This document shows positions 42,996 through 51,981 of a stretch of DNA of 64,000 nucleotides, piece by piece. The stretch is from contig DATCDQ010000058.1 in assembly GCA_036510655.1 (NCBI GenBank), positions 17,050-81,049 on the forward strand, read 5' to 3'. The stretch comes from Rathayibacter_A sp036510655. GTDB taxonomy: Bacteria; Actinomycetota; Actinomycetes; Actinomycetales; Microbacteriaceae. The notes under the pieces were generated by a model. That model saw only the letters and a program-made list of their open reading frames with translations, was not told where the DNA came from and searched no databases. The translations under genes were made by a program, and so were the position numbers. Numbering within the stretch: position 1 is the first letter of the stretch; each line of letters opens with the position of its first letter.

Positions 42996-43659
42996 TCGCA
43001 TCAAGCACGACGCCCCCGTGCTCGTGATCGGCCTCGGCCGGTTCGGCGCGGGCACAGCCGGCAAGCTGGCACGACTCGACCGCGAAGTTCTCGCCGTCGA
43101 CGCGGACGCGCTGCTCGTGCAGAAGTGGGCGGACCGGGTCACCCACACCGTGCAGGCGGATGCCCGCTCGATCGACGCTCTCCGGCAGATCGGCGGGAAA
43201 GACTTCTCGGTCGCCGTCGTCGCTGTCGGCTCCTCGATCGAGGCCAGCGTGCTGATCACGGCCAACCTCGTCGACCTGAAGATCCCGCAGATCTGGGCAA
43301 AGGCAATCTCGCAGTCGCATGGCAAGATCCTGGAGCGAATCGGCGCCAATCACGTGATCTATCCGGAGGCGGAGGCCGGCGAACGCGTCGCTCACCTCGT
43401 CTCAGGCCGAATGCTGGACTTCATCGAATTCGACGACGACTTCGCGCTCGTGAAGATGTACCCGCCGAAGGCGATTCGCGGCCGCACACTGATGCAGACC
43501 GGGGTGCGCAGCAAGTTCCGCATCACGGTCGTCGGAGTGAAATCGCCCGGCAAGCCGTTCACGTATGCCGCTCCGGATACGGTTGTCTCCGACCACGACC
43601 TCGTCATCGTCTCCGGCACGGAGGGCGACATCGAACGTTTCGCCGCCCTCGACGACTGA
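42988..43659 (+). CDS. TrkA/KtrA potassium uptake regulatory subunit
   Basis: A 223-residue RCK protein that gates the TrkH/KtrB subunit. It has an N-terminal Rossmann RCK_N domain (VLVIGLGRFGAGTAGKL, VLAVDADALLV) and a C-terminal RCK_C domain (about 145-220). I chose TTG 42988: it overlaps the trkH stop, follows AGAGAGG (42974-42980) by seven bases and fits the domain start; no ATG or GTG lies nearer. Confidence 0.92.
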   Translation: MVDRIKHDAPVLVIGLGRFGAGTAGKLARLDREVLAVDADALLVQKWADRVTHTVQADARSIDALRQIGGKDFSVAVVAVGSSIEASVLITANLVDLKIPQIWAKAISQSHGKILERIGANHVIYPEAEAGERVAHLVSGRMLDFIEFDDDFALVKMYPPKAIRGRTLMQTGVRSKFRITVVGVKSPGKPFTYAAPDTVVSDHDLVIVSGTEGDIERFAALDD

Positions 43660-43661
43660 CC

Positions 43662-43707
43662 TCCCGTGAGTTGCCCCAAATGACCCTTCCAGAGGCAACT
43701 CACGGGA
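43662..43707. repeat. Palindromic repeat, copy 1, upstream of the DUF559-type gene
   Basis: TCCCGTGAGTTGCC (43662-43675) and GGCAACTCACGGGA (43694-43707) form a perfect 14-bp stem around an 18-base spacer containing CAAATGACCCTTC. It lies two bases after the trkA stop. A second copy in opposite orientation lies at 44676-44718, so the pair brackets the gene between them. It may also end the trk transcript. Confidence 0.85.
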
Positions 43708-43771
43708 CTATCCAGGGTCGACTTGTGGATAACTCCTGCAGCGATGGGACGAAATCGGGCATCCTTGCGGC

Positions 43772-44680
43772 GTGACAGCACGCACTCCACTCCCGCCAAC
43801 ACTCGGCAACGGCGCATTCTCCGTTCGCGACGCACGCAGCGCAGGAGCGAGCGCAAGTCGCCTGCGCAGCGGCGATCTCGAACGCCCATTTCATGGGGTT
43901 CGCAACCGCATCCCCGGCAAGCCGGACCTGCTGCGCCGCTGCGCCACCTATCAGCACTGGATGCCGGAACATGCGTTCTTCTGCGGCTTCACTGCCGCAT
44001 CCATCCTGAACATCCCGCTGCCGTACAGTCATGAACAGTCGGAAGATCTCCATGTGGCAGTTCCTGCGCCGCACCGAGCACCCCGCGGCAAGGGCATCAT
44101 CGGGCACGCATTGCAGGTTGAAGGCACCGATGCGCACGTTGTCGATGATCTGCGCATCAGCAGTGCGGAACGTACCTGGTTCGACCTTGGCAGCGCGCTG
44201 AATCTGTCCGATCTGGTAGCGGCAACCGACTTCCTCATCAGCCGAAGCGCACCTTTGACCACACCGAGCCGGCTCGCCGCTGCTTTGGCTCGGTACCCGG
44301 GACGGCGCGGCAGGCGTTCCTTGCGCCAAGCCCTCGAACTCGCGGATGCCCGCTCCGAATCGCTTAAGGAATCACAACTTCGCCTGATCCTCAGCGGCGC
44401 ACAACTTGCCGGACTTGTCTCGAACCTGGAGATCACGACATCCGGAGGGTCCCGCTATCGCGCCGATCTGGCCTTCCCTGAACAGCGCGTGCTCATCGAA
44501 TATCAGAGCGACTACCACGGCGAAACCGAACAGTTCCGCGCGGATATGACTCGCCGCTCACGCTTGGAAGCAGACGGTTGGTTCGTCGTCTACGTCAACG
44601 CCGATGACCTTCGGAATCCTGAGGAACTCGTGGCGCGCATCCGCTCTGTGTTATTCAAACGGTCACACGACGGCCACTGA
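43772..44680 (+). CDS. DUF559-type endonuclease-like / AbiEi-like protein
   Basis: A 302-residue protein. The N-terminal part resembles the helix-turn-helix and linker region of AbiEi-like antitoxin families (FSVRDARSAGASASRLRSGDL). The C-terminal ~100 residues resemble the Vsr/DUF559 nuclease fold: ADLAFPEQRVLIEYQSDYHG, followed by RSRLEADGWFVVYVNADDL. The D-(x)n-E-Y-Q pattern could be a PD-(D/E)XK-like site. Such genes are frequent and variably placed in Microbacteriaceae; function unproven. GTG 43772 starts the domain. A DnaA-box-like TTGTGGATAA lies 40 bases upstream. The stop codon is inside the second palindrome copy, so gene and repeats look like one unit. Confidence 0.8.
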   Translation: MTARTPLPPTLGNGAFSVRDARSAGASASRLRSGDLERPFHGVRNRIPGKPDLLRRCATYQHWMPEHAFFCGFTAASILNIPLPYSHEQSEDLHVAVPAPHRAPRGKGIIGHALQVEGTDAHVVDDLRISSAERTWFDLGSALNLSDLVAATDFLISRSAPLTTPSRLAAALARYPGRRGRRSLRQALELADARSESLKESQLRLILSGAQLAGLVSNLEITTSGGSRYRADLAFPEQRVLIEYQSDYHGETEQFRADMTRRSRLEADGWFVVYVNADDLRNPEELVARIRSVLFKRSHDGH

Positions 44681-44718
44681 GTTGCCCCACGAAGGGTCAT
44701 TTGCGGCAACTCACGGGG
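44676..44718. repeat. Palindromic repeat, copy 2, inverted, at the DUF559-type gene 3' end
   Basis: GAGTTGCC (44679-44686) and GGCAACTC (44705-44712) flank an 18-base spacer with GAAGGGTCATTTG, the reverse complement of the copy 1 spacer core. The right arm continues ACGGGG like copy 1, while the left arm has decayed. It overlaps the TGA of the DUF559-type gene and lies eight bases from the convergent proC stop. Confidence 0.8.
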
Positions 44719-44725
44719 GGGTGTG

Positions 44726-45577
44726 CTACGCGTCGGCGGCGAGTTCGTGTGCCCTGGCCAATGCCGCATCCGTCGCACGGTCGAACAAGGTTTTGAGGTC
44801 GGCCGACTCGAGCACCGCCACGGCCCGTTCGGTTGTGCCTTTCGGGCTGGTCACCTGCACGCGCAATTCGGGTGGGGTGCGCCCCGACTGCACAAGCAGC
44901 TCCGCAGCGCCGAGGAAGGTTCCGTTCACCAGTTGCGCCGCCTGCTCCGGGCTGAAGCCCTTGTCGATCGCCGTCGCCGTGAGCTGCTCGATCAGGTAGA
45001 AGACATAGGCAGGGCCGGAGCCGGAGATCGTGCTCAAGGCATCCAGTTGGCTTTCGGGCACCTCGACCACCTCGCCGACCGTTTCGAACAGGGTGCGCGC
45101 GAGCGCGAGCTCCGCAGCGCACGACCGGCTGCCCGCGCTGATTCCAGTCACGGCGCGACCCACGATCGCCGGCGTGTTCGGCATCGACCGAACGACCGCG
45201 ACGGATGCCGGCAGCGCCGCCTCGAATGTCGCCATCGTTACGCCTGCCGCAACGCTGATCACGAGCGCACCGGGCGCGAGGGCATCCGCTATTTCCGCAA
45301 GCAGGTCGGGAACCATCGTCGGCTTCACGGCGACGAGCACGATGCCTGCACCGTTGACCGCGCTCCGGTTGGCCTCGGGTGCGGCCTCGGTCGCGTAAGC
45401 GATCACGCCCGGCATATCCGCAAGTTCGGCCGCCTTGGCGGCGCTTCGATTCGTCAAGCGGATGCCTCCGTCGACCACGATCCCCGGTTTTAGCAGCCCA
45501 CTCAGGATGGCTCTGCCCATCGACCCAGCACCGAGGATCGCAATCGCGGGCAAGTTCGCTGTAGCCTCAACACTCAT
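44726..45577 (-). CDS. proC: Pyrroline-5-carboxylate reductase
   Basis: A 283-residue enzyme catalysing the last step of proline synthesis, NAD(P)H-dependent reduction of pyrroline-5-carboxylate. It shows the Rossmann motif IAILGAGSMGRAI, the conserved VKPTMV and SMPNTPAIVGRAVTGI, and the C-terminal signature ISGSGPAYVFYLIEQLT with SPKGTTERAVAVLE. ATG 45577 is six bases from TAGGCT (45584-45589, minus), so the transcript is leaderless. Length is normal. Confidence 0.96.
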   Translation of the reverse strand: MSVEATANLPAIAILGAGSMGRAILSGLLKPGIVVDGGIRLTNRSAAKAAELADMPGVIAYATEAAPEANRSAVNGAGIVLVAVKPTMVPDLLAEIADALAPGALVISVAAGVTMATFEAALPASVAVVRSMPNTPAIVGRAVTGISAGSRSCAAELALARTLFETVGEVVEVPESQLDALSTISGSGPAYVFYLIEQLTATAIDKGFSPEQAAQLVNGTFLGAAELLVQSGRTPPELRVQVTSPKGTTERAVAVLESADLKTLFDRATDAALARAHELAADA

Positions 45578-45660
45578 GCGCTCAGCCTATTCACCGGCGG
45601 CGCGGGCCTTGGATGCATGCCATACATTGGTGCAGAACATATCGAGACTCTGGAGTACAC

Positions 45661-47973
45661 ATGCCGCCGCTTGACCCCGCCGGGTTCGATCCCGCCGCGT
45701 TCGTCGTCGAATCGCCGGACCTGCTTGTGCACGTGCGCGGCGGAGGTGTGAGCGTTCTGCTCGATCTGCGCGGCGAGCTCCTGCCCGCGATTGTGCACTG
45801 GGGGGCCGACCTGGGCGAGCTGACCGCTGATGATGCGCTCGCATTGACAATCGCCGATCTTGCGCCTTTGGTCAACAACGTCGTCGATGAGCCGATCCGA
45901 CTCGCGCTGCTACCCGAGCAGCACACCGGTTGGACCGGACGCCCCGGGCTATCCGGCAGTCGCGCCGGCGGTGCGTGGTCGCCGTGGTTCCGCACCACGA
46001 GACTGACGATCGCAGCCAACGGAACGGAGCCGGTCAGCATCCGCCCTCGGGTCTCGGGCGGTTCCGACCGCGACGGTGCAGCCGCTTCCGACCATGACGG
46101 CGCAGCCGGCTCTCCCCTGGTCGCCGTCGAGGGCGGTGCGCACATCAGCGTCGAAGCGGCGGATCCGGTCGCACAACTGCGCCTTGGGCTCGAATTCGAA
46201 CTGGCACCGTCCGGGCTGCTGCGCACGCGCGCCACCGTCATTAACGATGGCGACGACTATCAGCTGGATGAACTTTCGCTCGCGCTGCCGCTCCCGCCGC
46301 GAGCGCGTGAGATCCTCGATTTCGCGGGACGGTGGAGCAAGGAGCGCGCGCCGCAGCGCCGCGAACTCACGGTCGGTGCGCACCTGCGCGAGGGACGCCA
46401 CGGCCGCACCGGGCCGGATGCCGCGACCGTTCTCACCGTCGGAACGCCCGGTTTCGGCTTCGCGGCCGGCGAAGTCTGGGGGCTCCACGTCGGCTTCAGC
46501 GGCAACCATAGGCACTACGCCGAGCGGCTGAGCACCGGTGATCAAGTGCTCGGCGGCGGTGAGCTGCTGCTTCCCGGCGAAGTGCGTCTGCGCACCGGCG
46601 AAAGCTACACGGGGCCCTGGCTGTACGGCTCGTACGGCGTCGGACTCGACGAGCAGGCGCAGCGGTTCCATCGCTATTTGCGGGCGCGGTCGCAGCATCT
46701 GCATGCGCCGCGGCCAGTCACGCTCAACGTGTGGGAGGCGGTCTACTTCGATCACAACTTCGCACGGCTGACGGCGTTGGCCGACCGCGCTGCGCAGCTC
46801 GGGGTCGAGCGTTTTGTGCTCGATGACGGATGGTTCCGCCACCGTCGCAACGATCATGCCGGGCTCGGCGACTGGTATGTCGACGAAACGGTGTGGCCGA
46901 ACGGGCTCGGCCCGCTCGTCGAGACCGTGCGATCCCTCGGTATGCAGTTCGGGCTCTGGTTCGAACCGGAGATGGTGAACCTCGATTCGGATCTTGCCCG
47001 CGCGCATCCGGACTGGGTGATGCAGACCGGCGATCGCATCCCGGTGCCGTCGCGTCACCAGCAGGTGCTCAATCTCGGCATTCCGGATGCGTACGACTAC
47101 ATTCTCGAGCGGATGACCGCGATCCTCACCGAATACGACATCCGGTACATCAAGTGGGACCACAATCGTGACCTCGTCGACGCGGGCACGACCCCGGGCG
47201 GCGAGCCCGGCGTGCACGTGCAGACGCTCGCAACCTACCGGCTGATGGACGAGCTGAAGCGTCGCTTCCCCGCGCTCGAGATCGAATCGTGCTCCTCCGG
47301 TGGTGCGCGAGTCGATCTCGGCGTGCTCGAACGCACCGACCGGGTGTGGGTGTCCGACTGCAACGACCCGCTCGAGCGGCAGCAGATGAACCGCTGGACC
47401 GCGCAGTTGCTGCCGGCCGAACTGCTCGGATCGCATGTGGCATCCGGTCGGTCGCACACGACTGGTCGCGTGCACGACCTCGGCTTCCGCGCGGGCACCG
47501 CACTGTTCGGCCACTTCGGCATCGAGTGGGATCTGACGAAGGTGAGCGACGCCGAGTTCAGCCAGTTGCGCGAATGGATCACGCTGTACAAGGCACAGCG
47601 CTCGCTGCTGCATTCCGGTGACATCGTGCGAATGGACGAGACCGATCCGGCCCTGTGGATCAGCGGTGTCGTGTCGACCGACCATTCGCGGGCATTGTTC
47701 TCGCTGGCCTATTTGGCCCTGCCCGTGGTGCTGCCGCTCGGCCGATTCACGTTGCGCGGGCTGGACCCTGATCGCCGCTACCGGGTGCGTCCGCTGACGA
47801 TCGGCGGGGCATCGCACGGCTATCGGGTGCCGCCGTGGTTCGGGGCGACGGATGCCGCGGCCGCCCCACAGGGGACGGTGCTGTCTGGTCGATCGTTGGC
47901 CTCCGCCGGGCTGCAGGCTCCTGCCTCCTATCCCGAGCAGGTCTGGCTTCTTGAGGTGACCGCGGTCGACTGA
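45661..47973 (+). CDS. GH36 alpha-galactosidase
   Basis: A 770-residue glycoside hydrolase family 36 enzyme that removes terminal alpha-galactosyl groups from raffinose-type sugars. An N-terminal beta-sandwich (about 1-345) leads to a TIM barrel (FVLDDGWFRHRRNDHAGLGDW, FGLWFEPEMVN) with the nucleophile Asp in YIKWDHNRDL and the acid/base Asp in RVWVSDCNDPLERQQ; SCSSGGARVDLGVL is also characteristic. No signal peptide, so it is cytoplasmic. ATG 45661 follows GGAG by six to seven bases. No sugar transporter lies beside it. Confidence 0.95.
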   Translation: MPPLDPAGFDPAAFVVESPDLLVHVRGGGVSVLLDLRGELLPAIVHWGADLGELTADDALALTIADLAPLVNNVVDEPIRLALLPEQHTGWTGRPGLSGSRAGGAWSPWFRTTRLTIAANGTEPVSIRPRVSGGSDRDGAAASDHDGAAGSPLVAVEGGAHISVEAADPVAQLRLGLEFELAPSGLLRTRATVINDGDDYQLDELSLALPLPPRAREILDFAGRWSKERAPQRRELTVGAHLREGRHGRTGPDAATVLTVGTPGFGFAAGEVWGLHVGFSGNHRHYAERLSTGDQVLGGGELLLPGEVRLRTGESYTGPWLYGSYGVGLDEQAQRFHRYLRARSQHLHAPRPVTLNVWEAVYFDHNFARLTALADRAAQLGVERFVLDDGWFRHRRNDHAGLGDWYVDETVWPNGLGPLVETVRSLGMQFGLWFEPEMVNLDSDLARAHPDWVMQTGDRIPVPSRHQQVLNLGIPDAYDYILERMTAILTEYDIRYIKWDHNRDLVDAGTTPGGEPGVHVQTLATYRLMDELKRRFPALEIESCSSGGARVDLGVLERTDRVWVSDCNDPLERQQMNRWTAQLLPAELLGSHVASGRSHTTGRVHDLGFRAGTALFGHFGIEWDLTKVSDAEFSQLREWITLYKAQRSLLHSGDIVRMDETDPALWISGVVSTDHSRALFSLAYLALPVVLPLGRFTLRGLDPDRRYRVRPLTIGGASHGYRVPPWFGATDAAAAPQGTVLSGRSLASAGLQAPASYPEQVWLLEVTAVD

Positions 47974-48143
47974 CCGGTCGCCGTCTAGCGCGGCTCGCAA
48001 CACGCCGCGAAGCACGCGCGACGCACCGTGAAACCGCGCCGAACAGGCATCAGTCGTCCGAATGACACACTCTCGAGAAATTTGTTCTGATCTGCACATT
48101 CATGCCCCCTTCAATGTCGGTGGTCTCTGGTTGACTTACGGGT

Positions 48144-49571
48144 ATGGACACCCCAATCTCCATCCTGGAGAACGTGATCGACTCCGCGTCGACCATCGAT
48201 TCTTCTTCGCTGTGGGCGATGGGTGGCGATGATCTACTTCTCGTGGCTGCGCGGGTCGAAGAAGCCGGGCGGATCATCGATGCGCTACGGGTTGCAACCG
48301 CCACAGAAGTCGACAAGCGCAGCGACTCCGCGTTCGGTTCGAATGGTCTGGCGGCGGCCCACGGATGTCGTAACGCGGTCGAATTGCTTGAACGAGTCAC
48401 CGCAGTGGCATCGGCTACGGTGCGTCGGCGCCTGAGGTTGGGGGCGGCAGCGCTGCCGCGCGCGTCTGAGACCGGTGCGAACCTGCCTGCCCTGTTCTCG
48501 ACCGTCGGGGCCGCTTTGACGGCGGGTCGGATCGGGTTGGACGCCGCGGAGGCCATCACTCGTGAGCTGTCGATTGCCTCGCCCCGTGCCGCGATCGACG
48601 ACCTGCTGGTCGCCGAGCGGCTTCTGGTTGCTGCCGCGACAGGTGAACAACTCGCTGAAGAAATCATCGGGGAATCGGAGGAGCAGGTTGCGTCCGAGAC
48701 CCCCGGGGCCGGAATGGCCGGCATCCCGCTTCCGGCAGATCGGATTCGAATCCAGGCGAGGGCGTGGCGAGACGCGCTGGATCCGGACGGCATCGAACCA
48801 TCCGCTGAAGAGGCCGCCCGACGTCGAGATTTCTGGATGTCCCGCACGGCGAAGAACGGCGTCCATCCGTTCGGCGGAGCAGTGACACCGGAGATCGCCG
48901 CAATCACTCTCGCCGTGATGGATGCTGTCGTCACCCCGAGGAGTGCACCGAAATTCCTCGAGAAAGAAGAAGCTGAGGAGCGACGTATCGCGGCCGATCC
49001 GCGCACCCCCGCACAGCAAAAGGCGGATCTGTTCGCCGCGATGGTCTCATCATTCGGCTCCTCGCGGCAGTTCGGCACACCGCCGTCGGTGCTGATCACC
49101 GCGACCGCTGATTCACTCGACTACAACGCACCTGCCAGCACGGGAAACATCTCCGGCATCGAGGACCCGATCCCATCGTCGGTCGTGCGTCAATTCATCT
49201 GTGACGGCGGCATCCAATCGGTGATCCTCGCCCCGGGCGGGCGCATCATCAAGTTGGGCAGCAAGTCGACGTTCTTCACCAAAGCACAACGACGTGCCAT
49301 GGCCGCGCGCGATGGGTTGACGTGCATCGTGCCCGGCTGTCCTATCCCCGCCACCGCGTCAGAAGCGCATCATGTCGTGCCCGATCACCGCGGCGGGCCA
49401 ACCCATGTCGACAACGGCGTGCTCGCCTGTTGGTGGCATCATCGGATGCTCGACGCTGGAATTTGGACCGTGACGATGAGGGATGGCACACCGACCGTCC
49501 ATCCTCCGAGTTGGCTCGCCCAACTCGCCCGAACGCCACGCCCGTCACGAACACCGCAATTGCGCAGATGA
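48144..49571 (+). CDS. 13E12 repeat family (DUF222) HNH endonuclease
   Basis: A 475-residue protein with the long helical DUF222 domain (about 20-330) and a C-terminal HNH nuclease motif: DGLTCIVPGCPIPATASEAHH, HVVPDHRGGPTHVDNGVLACW, WHHRMLDAG. Residues for metal binding look intact. The 13E12 family is expanded in actinobacteria and often variable between strains; a mobile or self-spreading nature has been suggested but its role is unknown. ATG 48144 begins the family-like start; no clear ribosome site is seen. Confidence 0.9.
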   Translation: MDTPISILENVIDSASTIDSSSLWAMGGDDLLLVAARVEEAGRIIDALRVATATEVDKRSDSAFGSNGLAAAHGCRNAVELLERVTAVASATVRRRLRLGAAALPRASETGANLPALFSTVGAALTAGRIGLDAAEAITRELSIASPRAAIDDLLVAERLLVAAATGEQLAEEIIGESEEQVASETPGAGMAGIPLPADRIRIQARAWRDALDPDGIEPSAEEAARRRDFWMSRTAKNGVHPFGGAVTPEIAAITLAVMDAVVTPRSAPKFLEKEEAEERRIAADPRTPAQQKADLFAAMVSSFGSSRQFGTPPSVLITATADSLDYNAPASTGNISGIEDPIPSSVVRQFICDGGIQSVILAPGGRIIKLGSKSTFFTKAQRRAMAARDGLTCIVPGCPIPATASEAHHVVPDHRGGPTHVDNGVLACWWHHRMLDAGIWTVTMRDGTPTVHPPSWLAQLARTPRPSRTPQLRR

Positions 49572-49627
49572 TGCCGCCGTCACGCGCCCAAAGCCGCATC
49601 CAATCGGGGCTTCCGTAGGATTGAGGC

Positions 49628-50590
49628 ATGAGCGCATCGGGTGGGAGCAGAGCGATCATCGCGGCGTTCGCCGCCAATCTCGGCATTGCGGCGACGAAAC
49701 TGATCGCCTGGGCATTTTCAGGTTCGTCGTCGATGCTCGCGGAGGGAGTGCACTCTCTGGCAGACTCCGGCAACCAACTGCTGCTTCTGCTCGGCGGCCG
49801 CAAGGCGAAAAAGGCCGCAGACAGCGAGCATCCGTTCGGTTACGGACGCGAACGCTATGTGTACGCGTTCGTCGTCTCGATCATCCTGTTCTCCGTCGGC
49901 GGTGTCTTCTCGCTTTATGAGGGCGTACAGAAGCTGAGCAACCCACACCCGATCGAGGTGTGGTGGCTTCCGTTGCTGGTGCTTGTGATCGCGATCGGCA
50001 TGGAGAGCTTCTCGCTGCGCACCGCCATGCACGAATCGACCCCGCACAAGGGCGACGAATCGTGGTTCGGGTTCATCCGTCGTGCGAAGGCGCCCGAATT
50101 GCCGGTCGTACTTCTCGAAGATGTCGCCGCATTGATCGGCCTGGCATTCGCACTGGTCGGCGTCGGTCTGAGCATCATCACGCACAACGGAATCTGGGAT
50201 GCCATCGGCACCATCCTGATCGGCCTCCTGCTTGTGGCGGTCGCGATCATTCTCGGAATCGAAACCAAGAGTCTGCTCGTCGGTGAGGGTGCCAGTGATG
50301 CGGATGTCGCGGCGATCCGCACTGCGATCACCTCCGGTGAGAACGCACCACGCATCATCCACATGAAGACCCTTTATCTAGGCCCCGATGAGCTCATGGT
50401 CGCCGCCAAGCTGGGGATGCCGAGCAACCATCGGCTACGCACCATCGCGGTCGAGACGAACGTGATCGAGGCACGTATCCGCGAGGCCGTACCCGCGGCA
50501 CGCGTCATCTACATCGAGCCGGATGTCTACGTCGACCCGAACGATACGAACCCACCGACCGACGCGATCGTCATCAAGGGCATCGACTGA
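49628..50590 (+). CDS. Cation diffusion facilitator family transporter
   Basis: A 320-residue CDF-type membrane protein with about six transmembrane helices and a cytoplasmic C-terminal domain. Family motifs are SSSMLAEGVHSLADSGNQLLL and, in the second metal-site helix, LLEDVAALIGLAFA. Unlike most CDF members the second site reads E-D-x-x-A rather than H-D/x-x-x-D, so the metal may differ or transport be altered. ATG 49628 follows TAGGAT (49616-49621) by six bases, giving a leaderless transcript. Zinc or manganese export would be the usual role. Confidence 0.88.
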   Translation: MSASGGSRAIIAAFAANLGIAATKLIAWAFSGSSSMLAEGVHSLADSGNQLLLLLGGRKAKKAADSEHPFGYGRERYVYAFVVSIILFSVGGVFSLYEGVQKLSNPHPIEVWWLPLLVLVIAIGMESFSLRTAMHESTPHKGDESWFGFIRRAKAPELPVVLLEDVAALIGLAFALVGVGLSIITHNGIWDAIGTILIGLLLVAVAIILGIETKSLLVGEGASDADVAAIRTAITSGENAPRIIHMKTLYLGPDELMVAAKLGMPSNHRLRTIAVETNVIEARIREAVPAARVIYIEPDVYVDPNDTNPPTDAIVIKGID

Positions 50591-50603
50591 AGGGTCGCTC
50601 CCC

Positions 50604-51080
50604 TCAGGGGTCGACGCGACGAGCGGCGAAGAATCCCTCGAGAACTGCGGCACAGGCATCCGCTTCGACTCCGGCGATGACTTCGACCCGATGATTCAGG
50701 CGCCGATCGCGTAAGACGTCGTAGACGCTGCCGGCGGCGCCGGCCTTCGCGTCCCACGCGCCGAAAATGACGCGGTACACGCGTGCGGCCACGATTGCGC
50801 CCGCGCACATCACGCACGGTTCCAGTGTCACGACGAGTGTCGTACCCGTCAGTTGCCAGTCCCCGATCGCCTGCGCGGCGGCGCGTAGCGCAACAATTTC
50901 GGCGTGTGCTGTCGGGTCCTGCAGTTTCTCGCGCTCGTTGCGTCCCGATCCGATCAGGCGACCCGCTGCATCCAGGACCAGCGCCGCAACCGGAACGTCG
51001 CCGGTGCCGACAGCCAGGCGCGCGTCGGCGAGTGCGCGGAGCATCCATTCGTGCTGTTCATCCGCGGCGACGGGCGTCAT
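50604..51080 (-). CDS. tadA: tRNA adenosine(34) deaminase
   Basis: A 158-residue zinc deaminase that converts A34 to inosine in the wobble position of tRNA-Arg(ACG). The catalytic HAE is in DPTAHAEIVALR and the zinc-binding PCxxC in VTLEPCVMCAGAI. ATG 51080 has the strong ribosome site AGGAGGAGG upstream. Divergent from upp, an arrangement common in actinobacteria. Confidence 0.95.
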   Translation of the reverse strand: MTPVAADEQHEWMLRALADARLAVGTGDVPVAALVLDAAGRLIGSGRNEREKLQDPTAHAEIVALRAAAQAIGDWQLTGTTLVVTLEPCVMCAGAIVAARVYRVIFGAWDAKAGAAGSVYDVLRDRRLNHRVEVIAGVEADACAAVLEGFFAARRVDP

Positions 51081-51148
51081 GTGTTCCTCCTCCTGGACCG
51101 GTCATCGGCAAGCGAGTGATCGGGTATCGGATCGACTAGATTGAGCCT

Positions 51149-51781
51149 ATGCGAGTGCACGTTGCGGACCACCCACTGATCACCCACAAACTGACGGTGC
51201 TGCGTAACCGGGACACCGCATCTGCGACGTTTCGGGCCTTGACCGAAGAGCTGGTCACGCTGCTCGCCTATGAGGCAACCCGGAACGTGCGAATCACTCC
51301 GGTCGAGATCGACACTCCGGTGGCGCATACGACGGGAGTCACCCTCAGCGACCCGAAGCCGCTCGTCGTGCCGATTCTGCGCGCCGGTCTTGGGATGCTC
51401 GAGGGAATGGTCAAACTGGTGCCGAGCGCCGAGGTCGGCTTCCTCGGCATGGTGCGCGACGAAGAGACCCTCCAGCCGACCACGTACGCCGAACGCCTGC
51501 CCGACGACCTCTCCGACCGGCAGTGCTTCGTGCTCGACCCGATGCTGGCCACCGGCGGTTCTCTAGGAGCGGCGATCGAGTTTTTGTTCAAGCGCGGCGC
51601 CGTCGATGTGACGGCCGTCTGCATTCTGGCTGCGCCTGAGGGCATCGCTGCCGTCGAAAAGCTCACAGCGGGTCGGAATGTGACGCTCGTTCTCGGCGCC
51701 GTCGATGAGCGGCTCAACGAGCGCGGCTACATCGTGCCCGGCCTCGGCGACGCGGGTGACCGGCTGTACGGGACCGTCTGA
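51149..51781 (+). CDS. upp: Uracil phosphoribosyltransferase
   Basis: A 210-residue salvage enzyme making UMP from uracil and PRPP. The PRPP-binding loop is FVLDPMLATGGSLGAAI and the uracil-binding C-terminus YIVPGLGDAGDRLYGT; VPILRAGLGMLEGM is also conserved. Length is that of bacterial Upp. TAGATT (51137-51142) ends six bases before ATG 51149, so translation probably begins at the first transcribed base. Confidence 0.97.
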   Translation: MRVHVADHPLITHKLTVLRNRDTASATFRALTEELVTLLAYEATRNVRITPVEIDTPVAHTTGVTLSDPKPLVVPILRAGLGMLEGMVKLVPSAEVGFLGMVRDEETLQPTTYAERLPDDLSDRQCFVLDPMLATGGSLGAAIEFLFKRGAVDVTAVCILAAPEGIAAVEKLTAGRNVTLVLGAVDERLNERGYIVPGLGDAGDRLYGTV

Positions 51782-51839
51782 CCGGCCCCTGTCATTGCCT
51801 GTCACGCGGCCCGGCGGCGACGTCACAGTCCGTCACAAT

Positions 51840-51869
51840 TTGACATTGGAGGACACGGCGCGGTTTACT
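51840..51869 (+). promoter_or_regulatory. Promoter for the Met/Cys-rich leader peptide
   Basis: TTGACA (51840-51845) is a perfect -35 box, followed after 18 bases by TTTACT (51864-51869), a fair -10 box. The predicted start of transcription falls at or within a base or two of ATG 51877, so the small gene would be leaderless. Confidence 0.6.
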
Positions 51870-51876
51870 GTGACAC

Positions 51877-51981
51877 ATGACTGACAAATCGCGCTCCTTG
51901 ACCTCCTTTGAGGCCCCTGGGGATGCCGGCATGATGATGCCCGGCTGCGAGCGCGTCATGTGTTGTCGAATGTGTCGCTAA
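51877..51981 (+). CDS. Met/Cys-rich leader-like peptide (34 residues)
   Basis: A 34-residue reading frame starting at the predicted transcription start. It has four Cys (24, 29, 30, 33) and six Met, ending MMMPGCERVMCCRMCR. Short leaderless frames with clustered Cys codons act as cysteine-responsive attenuators in mycobacteria. Here the stop is followed by ~270 untranslated bases rich in inverted repeats and then a winged-helix regulator, not a sulfur gene. Whether it is translated is unknown. No ribosome site precedes the ATG, consistent with leaderless translation. Confidence 0.45.
   Translation: MTDKSRSLTSFEAPGDAGMMMPGCERVMCCRMCR

Noticed and set aside
43662..44718. Insertion sequence with terminal inverted repeats
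   Set aside because: No transposase is present and no target-site duplication is evident; the ends are palindromes themselves rather than simple terminal repeats.
45949..48099. 716-residue minus-strand frame across the alpha-galactosidase gene
   Set aside because: It is the mirror of a gene with both GH36 catalytic residues and has shadow composition with no motifs.
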